NCBI GenBank assembly: GCA_029851415.1
Contig: CM056742.1
Location: 190,073,344-190,137,343, forward strand
Direction: 5' to 3'
DNA length: 64,000 bases
From: Eretmocerus hayati
Taxonomy: Eukaryota > Arthropoda > Insecta > Hymenoptera > Aphelinidae
In this document: positions 23,724 to 35,700 of the stretch, in pieces
Numbering within the stretch: the first letter of the stretch is position 1
How the letters are laid out: each line of letters opens with the position of its first letter
The notes under the pieces: model-generated
The model's database searches: none
Seen by the model: the letters and a program-made list of their open reading frames with translations, nothing else
Told to the model about the DNA's origin: nothing
Program-made: the position numbers and the translations under genes

Positions 23724-26700
23724 ATGTTCAAGATTTTCATCATTGGTGCCGCGATGCATTTGCTCACAATTCTACTAGGTGCATATACTGCTCATGCGTA
23801 CAAAATATTGGCAATTTTTCCTTGTAATGGCCCAAGTCATATGGGTGTCAACAAGCAAGTTGCAATGGTGCTGTCACAGAGAGGACACCAAGTTGATGTT
23901 ATCAGTCATTTCCCATTGGAAAAACCATATCCCAATTATTCGGATATTTTACGTCTGCCTGATATCGGTTTAGCAACTTTTGATTATGAGGTGTTTACTT
24001 CAACTGAGCTCTTCGAGGAGGATGTGAAACGACAGCATGGCGTACTGTGTCATTATCTTGGTTTGCCCGATGTATCCCAATTGATGGCGCGAGAGCAAAA
24101 GCGTCTTACATATGATCTTCTCTTGGTTAATGTAAGTGAGTTGGTTCTCAACAAAGCGACCGAAATAGCATTCAAACATAGAAGTTGTTGGGGACCCGAA
24201 ACCATTCAGAGCTTGAGAGTTATTTGATCACAAGAATTCTGTAGGATATCGCACATTATTCAAAAATCTACGATTTAATTATTTAAAAGTTCGTTATGAC
24301 TCTTATGGTTTGAGTTACCAGCTTCGGGATGAAAAGGACCCCGGCATAAAAGATAGGATTTTGGGTTACAGTGGGATTTGCTGAATTGGCAACCAAACGA
24401 TAGACCTCGACGAGCTGAACAAAGGTCTCGATTATCGTTAAGCCTGAAAAATTCTCGTTCGTGACTAATTCGATCGCAAAGTCGCCGATTTTACCAAGCA
24501 AAAATAGGGTTATGGCATCAACCGAACAATAATTTTTCGGATTCACTCGACACATCGAGTTTTCCCCGGCCCATAATGGATCTAATGCACCATGGGGCAA
24601 GAATCTTTCTTTTGCGTGCGATCCACCGACAATCTCAAAAGAATCATTCGCCACCGCAACTCTTGCCGAACATTTTTTGAAAACAGAAGAGCAAAACGCG
24701 CGAAACAATCTTGCAAACTCAGCCGTACAGTGGAATGTAGTTTTCCACGTATGCAAGTGCGGATAACGCGTCTTTGCAACGCGAAATGAAAAAGAATCTC
24801 TTGATCTTTGGTGAGAAAGTTGGGCTTCATCCGATTTTATTAAGATTGAGCTGAGGGGGACATGACGCAAAATTGAGTCAACAATCGAAAACTAGAACGA
24901 ATATCTTTGAGGTAATTGATGAATGTCTGAAAAAGCTACCCGTGAATAAAGAAAAGGTCATGAGAAAATGCTTAAACCGTGCTAATCGAATGTCGAGACC
25001 AATACAAATGTTTGCACTCGAGCTAGGAACGATATGCCTTCAAGTTTCAGCGTTACAAGGACACGTTTGAAGCTTCAAAATATCAACGATTTTCCAAGCA
25101 TGAAACGCGTTATCCGCTATTGCATACGTGTAAAACTATACATTTCATACGCCAGCAGAGTTCACAGGATTTTTTCGCGTGTTTTGCTTTTCTGTGTTTG
25201 AAAAATGTTCCGCGAGAGTTGCAGTGGCGAATGGTTCTCTTGAGATTGTTGGCGGATAGCGCACAAAAGAAAGGTTCTTGCCCCATCAGATTCATTATGG
25301 GCCGGGGAAAACTCGATGTGCCGGGAGAATTTGGAAAATTATTTTTCGGTTGATGCCAGAACCCTATTTTTGCATGGTGATCAGCGACTTTGCAATCGAA
25401 TTACTCACGAACGAGAATTTTTTGGGCTCAACAATAATGGAGACCTTTGCTCAGCTCATCGAGTTCTATCATTTGGTTGCCAATTCAACAAAATCCGCTG
25501 AAACTCAAAATCCTATCTTGTATGGCGGGGTCCTTTCCTCATAGTTGGCTGCTTATACCTCAGACCACGCAAGAGTTCCATCCTCTCAAACTCTGTTCCA
25601 ATCTTAAATCCATTCAATGTTCCAATCTTAAATCCATTCACCAGCATGATTTTAACGTGAAATTATCTTACCTTTCCAAATTATTCTGCCCAACCTTTCT
25701 TTACATCCCCCCTCCCTATTAACGCATTTTCAACCTCTTTTCGAGGTCATTCTGCGGGATCCCAAACCACTGAAGCCACCAAAAAGCACGTTCCATCGAA
25801 AATATCTGAGCAAACCTTCTTCACGTAAAATCATGTGAACATTCCTGACGAAATGTTCATCGCTTATGTTTATCACTTACAAAAATAGGCCTATTGAATT
25901 TTTTGTGGGATCCTTTCCACGGGATCCTTTCGGTCGGGGATATTTTCGGCTCTTCTACATTGAACGAGCGCGAGTATTGCAATTTTCAGCGTTAAATAAA
26001 AGCAACAACTAAGTAGAAATCAGTGCTGCCAGTGTCGAAATTTGCTCACTACAGTATTCCCGGGAATCCGGGAATCCCTCACAAGCTCCACAATAGTATA
26101 TATTTCAACTTCAAGCTCAAGCATTGACTTGGCTAGAGTCCCTAGAAGGGGTCGAGACACGGTGTTTTCAGTCCGCCATGTTTTGCCTAACTCCCGTGTT
26201 ATTTACTATACCTATATCGACGGAGTCAAAGTATACCTATAGTGAATAACACGGGCTGGGAAAAGTATGGCGGACCATATGTCTCGACCCCCTTCTAGGG
26301 ACCCTAGACTTGGCTAGATGAAAAACAGCTTTGCTACGCAGAAGTCACGGCCAAAATTAAGTTACTGATACACCTTACAAAGGTACAAGTTTTGAAAGTA
26401 TAGTGATACTGTTTCTCATGGAATGAGGAAAAATTCGTTTGAGTTTTTCTTACGAAATCAAAGGAACCCAGAACACATTGCGCAATTCACCACTAGCAAT
26501 TTTCACCAGTAACGAAGTGATTGATGTCTAAATATTTCATAGCTGACATGACATAGCGACGACTAACAGAGCTCTTCGTGGTCAATACGAACCATCCCTC
26601 CAATGGCAAAATCCATCTACCGTCTACGAATGTTTCAGGCTCCTCATCATGTGGGGTGGGGGTATTGTGAACCAAGTTGACCAGATAGGCCAGTTGAGAG

Positions 26701-29700
26701 CGTGAGAGCTTTTCACCTCGGCGCACAGCCATGGTAATGAAAGCATCATCGTCTGTATTCGATTTCATGCTAGAATGATGATTCAATGTCTCACTTGTAA
26801 CTTGTAACAATGTATCATGCTGATAATTACAATATCCACGTATTCCATCGTTTTAGGCAAAGATGACATAACATAACCTCGAGGATGGAACGCTCCTCAT
26901 ACCACTTTTATTTACAGCCACGACATATTTCAGTGTAGCAAGTAAAGAAAAACGACTAGTTTCCCCGCTTGAATGAACCTCACCCCGTATAACCCTTGTG
27001 ATGAAAATTGTTAATGATCTCACCGTTCTATCAAGATGTACATGAAGATGCACAGTGGACCCCCGAAATATTCTTGAAAGCGGTTCAAGTATACACCCTT
27101 GCATAACTTCATGATCGCCTCGAGGGAGTTTGTCCTCAACTCGGACGGGGCGAACTTGTTGTTTGGGCATATGTGCCTATATTCATTGCGTTCGTCATAC
27201 GATGAAGTTATTGTTTTCCCCGTGGTTCACTAAACGTCATCAAATTTTGGATGGTTGGTTACAACGAACTTTGAGATCCATTGTGCAATATGGGCCGTGA
27301 TGGGCCATTATATTTCTCGAATGGAGTGAATAAAATAAACTTCGAACTCATTCCAAAGCCTCTTCGGTCAATCGAATTTTCGCTGATTTGAATTTTCGCT
27401 AATTCGAAGTTTCTCTCGTGGATTATGGAGCTTCGACTTATCGAAGTTTCATTCTATCGAAATCACGATCAGTTGTCAATTATGAGCTCCACCTCGTAAA
27501 TTGACCAGTTCTTTGATGATAATACTATGCTGAGGGTAGTTTATGGTTCAACACTAACAGTTTTATCGTATTTATCGTGAAACTTCACACCGAAATAGAG
27601 CATCCAGATACTTGAGTAGATACAACTGGAAACACCATGAATAATCAGTGTCATCGTAGAAATATGACAGGTCGGTATAAGAGAGCTTTTTCAGTATACC
27701 TACAGACTTTTTCTTGTAAACGTTTGTATCCACGTAGACCTATCAGAACATGTCCAAACCTTCTCAAAACATTTTTTTCTCCTATTGTGCAGTGAGAAAA
27801 GCTCAAAAGTATCGAAAGATGTAAATCAGTGTCACCTTGATGTGAAGATTAGACCGATTCTTACGTTAATACTGCAAATCTCACAAATTCATGAATTTAC
27901 AGGATGTTACCACTACGCAATGTTTCACCGCTATCGGTTACCTCCTGAAAATCCCAGTCGTGAATATCGTCACTACAAAGTTATATCCTCGGATGGAGAG
28001 TTTTGTGGGAAATCCTCTGAATCTAGCCCTCCCGTCAAGCAATTGTTGGGATACTCAGGATATGACACTCTGGAATAGAATGATGAATGTCAAGAACAAT
28101 CTTGCAGAGATTCATTTTTATGCAAAATTGATGGAAGACGAAGAAAAAACTATGAGAAGTTACTTGGGTCCTGACATTCCGTCTTTCAAGTCATTGGAGA
28201 AGATGGTGTCCTTAATTTTGACGAATTCTCATTACACTTTCAACGGAATCATGCCCAAGGTTCCAGCTGTGGTAGAAATTGGAGGTATCCAAATTGTGAA
28301 TGATACATCTACAATGGATTCGGTAAGATATTCATATTCTTGTAAGGTTAGACTTACCCTTCACGTTATTCAGTCGAACATCACAAACCATGCGATATGG
28401 CAAAGACAGCCATCTTCATGATCGGTGATTTGGAAGATGAATCCACATTGTTTGTGCTGAGCCGTTCCAGAAATCTATGTGTCGTGGGAAGCTCATTCCA
28501 TTCAATGCTCTAGAAACTGATTTGTGAATTTATGAACTACTACTTAGCCACTTCGTGAACTGTCAGTAAATTTATTCACGAAATCACCTCTCCGGTACTC
28601 TGCTTGAATCCTGAACAAACTGACAAGTCGCTTTATAAAGTGACTAAGTGCTCAATAAAGTGCCAAGAACTGACCCAGCAGTTTATTCATAAGTCCTTGG
28701 AGAGTGGATGAAGTAACTTCCTCTGATATGTGTATACGAGGAGTGATGAGCATTTCTTATGTTTTGGCGGGAGGTAATTTTTCAGACTTTGAAAATTAAT
28801 TCCTGAAACACTCAAATTACTCAATCTAAAAAAGTTAAACCATTGGATAGAGGATTTTTTGCTTGATTTTTCTGTGTATTTATCTCAAAGTGGCGGGCCA
28901 ACTTCACGGAGCTAGCCAACATCCATGCATGCATGCTCTCCGATGAGCTGCGCTTTCTCCTCTCCCGCTGATGGCACTCGATTATTTTGACCTTGATCCG
29001 CGGGTCTCCAAATCATCCTATTTCAACCTATCTAAGCTCAATTTATTTGTTTTTCAAATCTCTACAACTTTTGTCCAATTTTTTTGTCAAGTGAACTGCT
29101 CAAAAAATAATCGACAAAAACATATTTTTTTGACTTTTTACCTCTAATAAAAAGTGAATCCGCCAAAATTTTTGGTCACTCTTTTCGGATTGGGTACCTG
29201 ATTAATCTCCCCTCTCCGAATCTTTAACTGGTGTCTAGTTGTATTTTACAAATTTTTCCCTCATGGGACTCTCCTAGGCAGACCGGACTATCAATTGTCA
29301 CTCAAGATTTCTCGTAGCACTATGATATGGAATCCTGCTCCATTCAACACAGCTGCGTTGGGGGGCGGGGGGATTTGAGCATAAAAAGAATTTCAGGGGT
29401 GGGCGATCGCCCCGCCGCCCCCCTCCCCCTGTATCCGCCCCTGACATAAACACACATACGGTTCCCAAAAGTTCTGGATATGTATCTACTATCCTGTACC
29501 TCTATCACAGTCTCAAGACCGTCGATAATGTCATCATTCGTGAGTTCTTCGATAACATCAATACCTACGTCCCTGAAGCTAGCCCAGGCAAGTCATGCCA
29601 AACCAAAATTAACGATGCCGCAAATTATTACTTTTCTATTGCTAATTCATTACCACACGGCGGGTTTCATTGCTCTTTCCGTTCTCGCGAAATCGAGTCC

Positions 29701-32700
29701 TAGGCTGACGGAAGCTGAGGCTAGCCCAAGCATTGACGAAAGAACCGTGTAGCGGGATTGAGTTATGACTCATTTTTTGTTGCTTTTTTATTGTTCTGAG
29801 AATCTACAAACAAAATAGCATTAAGTTCGAAAATGGCGGAGTTGTAACGATTTTGGGCTAAAATCACACGAGGCTAGCCCAGGCATGGAGTAAAAAGAGA
29901 ACCTGCCGGTATGAGCCTCGCCTGATATTTTATTACTTTTTTATTGCTCAAAGAATACCCAAACGAAATGGCGCCGAGAACAAAAATGACCGAGTTATGG
30001 CGGATGGAGTAGACGAAAATCAGCGGAACTCGTAAATATAGTCGGAATACTCAGTTTGGGAGACGGATAGTGATGAATTCATAACTAATTCTGTCAGCCA
30101 CACACGTGCTAAACATCCGAAAGATGATTATCAATCTGAAAATTGCCCTCTCCGAGATTTCTGAAACCCTCAGAATTTATTACCGCCCACGAAGTGGGCA
30201 GGAACCGGTGGAGCTCGCGGAAATAATCGAGATATCGAGTTCGGAGTGGATTTATGACGAATTCTGTCAGATACACACGTGCCAAACATCGAAGATATGA
30301 TTATCAGTCTAAAAACTGCCCTCTCCGAGATTTCTGGAACCCTCAGAATTTATTACCGCCCGATAAGTCGACAAAAAACTATGTAGGTCGCGGAAATCAT
30401 AGAGATATCGAGTTCGGAGTGGATTCATGACGAATTCTGTCGGACACACACGTGCCAATCATCGAGACATGATTATGAATCTGAAAATTGCCTTCTCCGA
30501 GGTTTTCTGAAACCCTCAGAATTTATCACCGCGAGGGAAGTAGGCAGAAACCAGAGGAGCTCGCGGAAATGATTTGAATGCCTAGTCCAGACCGTGAATT
30601 ATGAACGAGTTCCCTTCTCGACTCTTGCCAAACATCAACACCAGGTCTCAGACCAGTTCTCAGAATGTTATTCCCCCCTCTTTCTCTCCCTCTCTGAGAC
30701 TCCTGAGTCCATCACCATCCATTACCAGGTGTGAAATGGATCAGAGCCGTGATTCTTCTGGTCGGAGGAATGAGGCAGCAGGTAAGTTCACATCATTCTT
30801 GGATTCGAACCCTCTCCTGCACTGTGAGTAGAAGCCAACAATAAATTCAAACCTGAGATCGTGTATGATACTATTCCTGAGCATGGAGAAAGACCTCGTT
30901 ATTCATCACCTTTGGATGAGTTAACTATGATCAGCGAATGTTGCAGATATCTCCAGATCCCTCTGCCAGACCAAGAAATGGATATCCCAATCATTCTCGA
31001 GATTGAGAGTTGTCTTTGTTCGTCATAAGTCAATGTAACCGGACCGGCAATGAGGAGACTGATGAGTTCCCGACGAATTTTTGTGAAAGAATTGCCTGAA
31101 GGAATGTCAAAAACCCCTTCCATGACTTTCAAATAACAACCTTACAGTACCATTCAAAAGTTCTCGATGGGTGAGCACTCAAGTACTCTGACTTGCAACA
31201 GCGACAAGTCGAGTTCTATGCGCCATAGGAAAATTCTCAAAAAAGGCATCTCAAAGAAAAGATGAAATACTATTTTTCAGTAGGATCTTATGATTTTTAT
31301 CGAACAATTTTCAATGTCCTACAAGCTGGTAAAAAAATTGAAAATTCAAAATTCTCTCACTCCAATTGAGACCTTTGCAGTTTGAATGCAAATGAAGATA
31401 CTGTAATTTTGGAGAAAGGATCTTGTAGAGCTACGAAATGCTATGTGGGGCCATTTTCCGATTATTTTTTACGTCCCGTGTATGAAGATGTGCGAGCTGT
31501 CCAAATCCCCAAAATCATGGTTTTTTAGCGTTTTCTGTGCGGTTTCCGGTGATGAACAGTCATTTTGGGTACCTAGACAGCTCGGACGTTCTCACACGCA
31601 GTTCGTAGGAAATTATCAAGAAATGGCTACACATAACATTCTTTCCGCTCTACAAGATGACCTTATCAGAGTTTCCGCATCTTCATTCGCATTGAAACTG
31701 CGAGTGTCTCAATGGAAGCAGAAAATTTTTAGATTTTCTATTCCTTCACCAGCGTGTAGAGGCTTCAAAGATATTCGATAAAAATCAGCCAAATCCAACA
31801 ATAGTTAATACTCCTTCTGCTCTTGAAAATGTTTTCTTTGATTTCAGCCCGACGCATAGAACTTGACTTACCGCCGTGCAAGTCATGGTACTTGAGTGCT
31901 CACCTATCGAGAACTTTTGAATGGTACTGTAAGGTTGTTGTTTGAAAGTCATGGAAGGGGTTTTTGACATTCCTTCGGGCAATTCTTTTACAAAAATTCG
32001 GCGGGAACTTATCAGTCGCCTCATTGCAGGCTACGTTTTCATGTACCTATGACGAATAGATGACAACTCTCAAACTCGAGAATGATCGGGATTTCTAATT
32101 CTTGGTCTGGCAGAGGGATCTGGGAATATCAGCTACATTTGCTGATCATAGTTTACTCATCCAAAGGTGATGAATAACAAGATTTTTCTCTATGCTCAGG
32201 AATGGTAGACAACACAATCTCAGGTGTGAGTCAATTGTTGGCTTCCACTCACAGTGCAGGAGAGGGTTCGAATCCAAGAATGATGTAAACTTACCTGCTG
32301 CCTCATTCCTCCGACCAGAAGAATCACGGCTCTGATCCATTTCACACCTGGTAATGGATGGTGATGGACTCAGGAGTCTCAGAGAGGGAGAGAAAGAGGG
32401 GGGAATAACATTCTGAGAACTGGTCTGAGACCTGGTGTTGATGTTTGGCAAGAGTCGAGAAGGGAACTCGTTCATAATTCACGGTCTGGACTAGGCATTC
32501 AAATCATTTCCGCGAGCTCCTCTGGTTTCTGCCTACTTCCCTCGCGGTGATAAATTCTGAGGGTTTCAGAAAACCTCGGAGAAGGCAATTTTCAGATTCA
32601 TAATCATGTCCCGATGATTGGCACGTGTGTGTCCGACAGAATTCGTCATGAATCCATTCCGAATTCGAGATCTCAATGATTTCCGCGAGCTCCACTGGTT

Positions 32701-35700
32701 TCTGCCTACTCACCGGGCGGTAATAAATTCTGAGGATTTCAGAAATCTCGAAAAAGGCAATTTTCAGATTGATAATCATATTTTCGATGTTTGGCACGTG
32801 TGTGTCTGACAGAATTCGTCATGAATCCACTCCGAACTCGATATCTCGATGATTTCCGCGAGCTACACAGTTTTCTGTCGACTCCTCGGGTGGTAATACA
32901 TTCTGAAGGTTTCAGAAATCTCGGAGAGGGCGAATTTCAGATTGATAATCATATTTTCGAAGTTTGGCACGTTTGTATCTGACAGAATTCGTCATAAATC
33001 CACTCCGAACTCGATATCTCGATTATTTCCGCGAGCTCCACCGGTCCCTGCCCACTTCGTGGGCGGTAATAAATTCTGAGGGTTTCAGAAATCTCGGAGA
33101 GGGCAATTTTCAGATTGATAATCATATTTTCGATGTTTGGCACGTGTGTGTCTGACAGAATTCGTCATGAATCCACTCCGAACTCGATATCTCTATGATT
33201 TCCGCGACCTACACAGTTTTTTGTCGACTTCTCGGGCGGTAATAAATTCTGAGGGTTCCAGAAATCTCGGAGAGGGCAGTTTTTAGACTGATGATCATAT
33301 CTTCGATGTTTGGCACGTGTGTATCTGACAGAATTCGTCATAAATCCACTCCGAACTCGATATCTCTATGATTTCCGCGAGCTACACAGTTTTCTGTCGA
33401 CTTGCCGCGCAGTAATAAATTCTGAGGCTTTCAGAAATCCCAGAGGGGGCAATCTCCACATCAATCATCATCTTGTCGAAGTTTGGCACGTGTGTGTCAC
33501 ACAGGGTTCGTCATGAGTCCACTCCGAACTCGATATTTCGATGATTTCAGCGAGCTACACCGTTTTCTGTCCACTTTTCGGGGGGTAATGAATCCATGAT
33601 CATCCTCTTGTAGTTTGGCACGTGTGAGTTACACAGGATTCGTCATGAATCCACTCCCAACTCGATATCTCGATGATTTCAGTGAGGTCCACTGGTTTCT
33701 ATTCACTTCCCGGGCGGTAATAAATTCTGATGGTTTCGTTTCGGTCGATATCTTGGTCCCAGATTGGCCTTTTGAAATTTTTCCGACCCATAGATTTTGT
33801 AGTTTAGGACCCATATGAATTTCGACCTCCCAGAGATTTATCTATCCATGTTAGAAAATATATCGAAATATCGAAAATCGTGCTCTTTTGCAAAAACTTC
33901 AATGAAGCTCTTCAGGAGCGCCTCAAGCGGAAATTCCCATCACATATTTCAAAAGTTCAGACTGTTTTACGTCGAACATATGCCAAAGGGATTTTTCGAA
34001 GGCTTTTTCGCGCTGAATTACGAGCCTCAAAGAGATGTCATGAAAGTGTCATCCTGGGCATTAATAAGTTAAAGTGAATATCTTCCTAAAAAGTGCATCA
34101 TGGGTACATTTCCATGTCAGAGTGAATGACCCAATTTCATTGAGGTTCATCCTTTAACAAATCTCTAAAAGCTCTAATTCTCGAATAAAACAGTAGCCTC
34201 ACCACTAGGCCTCAATGGTGATGGCTTATTTATTAGCTCTAAGTCGGCTAAGAAGGAGAGGTCCAAATTGCGGAACACGGATCTTCGTGAAACTCTGGGG
34301 ATCATCTTGTTTTGGTGAGAAATGAAGGTATCTTCAAGAGCCTAATCCCAAGAGCCTGGTCCTCCTCATTTCAGATACAACTGTAGAGATTAGCATTGTT
34401 AGTATGTCTATACATACGATTTATCAACATGGGCCTGTATTGGCAATGTTAATCTCCATAGCTGTATATCAAGGTAGAAGCTGTGAAAAAGGTAAAAGCT
34501 GTAGCTTCAGGTAGGCCCATGGGATCAAACCCTTGGAGATACGTTCATTTCTCCCCAAAACAAGATGATCCCCAGAGTTTCATCAAGATCCGTGTTCCGC
34601 AAGATTGGACCTCCCCTAGTGAGTTATCTGAGATATGGAGCCAGCATTTCCACTATAGGCTACGGCCATATTCCCGACATAACCTACGGCCGTAAGATGG
34701 TCGTTGCTCACGACCTTAATACGAGTAGGCAGTCCTGCTACGCTGATATTTCTACCAGGGCGGTATCGAAAGGATTGGATAATGCATGTGCCTCAAGATC
34801 CCCCTGTCTGGAAAATACTACCATTAAGTCTCTGTTCGAATCTAATGCTATCTATGGACTATCTATTTCTCTGGTTCACATTCAGAAACGACCGGTTTCG
34901 GACATCTAAATATGTCCTTCTTCAGGTTAATTATTGTCTAATCTCAATTTGGGAAATTACTACGAGCTTAAAGACTAGGACTTATCACTGCAGCTGCGGT
35001 GTCTTGTGATCACCTCTTAGATGGAATCTAGTGCGGATCTCGACGATCATTGATCCACAGGGATTTCCTCGAAAATCTGCCGCGTGACCAACTGGCCGAT
35101 TGGTTACCGGATTACACTGATCCACACACAAGTCCCCCCCACTCCAAGAAGAACCTATTTAGTTATCCGAAACCGGTCTTTCTGAATGTAAACCAGAGAA
35201 ATAGATAGTCCATAGATAGCATTAGATTCAAACAGAAATTTATTCTGTTATTGGACATTAGAGCCAAAAACGGAAACTACCATTAAGGTTATCGAACAAC
35301 GCAATTCATTCACAGGATTTGAGAAAGGTTCTGGATAACAGCAATGAGGGTTTCATATACTTTGCTTTGGGTTCCATGACGCTCATAGAGACTTTCCCCA
35401 AAGAATTGCTCCAGAAGTTCTTCAATGTCTTTGAAAAGCTTTCTACTGTCAATGTCATTATGAGAGTGCCAAAACCAGAGTTTATGCCAAACATCGTTCC
35501 AGATAATGTTCTCATGAAGTCATGGTTACCTCAGCAAAAGATTTTGCGTAAGTTATATGGTTTTTACCCAACGGATAACGAAATATTGAAAACTTTAGAG
35601 ATCTCAATTTCAGAGCACAAGAATATCAAAGCTTTCGTGACTCATGGCGGAGCCAATGGGATTCAAGAAGCTATATACTACGCCGTACCCATGATTTGCA

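Noticed and set aside
24283..24870. A 195-codon minus-strand frame in UGT intron 1
   Set aside because: The frame lies on one arm of an inverted repeat, the other arm is broken by stops, and no motif is recognised.
27785..28078. A + frame overlapping the start of UGT exon 2
   Set aside because: It is a different reading frame. The UGT frame with the acceptor at 27,901-27,902 gives clean family sequence.
30601..30831. A 76-codon frame repeated almost identically at 32,146-32,475 on the other strand, suggesting a conserved protein
   Set aside because: The identity is explained by the two arms of the foldback. It matches no family and is not supported by splice signals.
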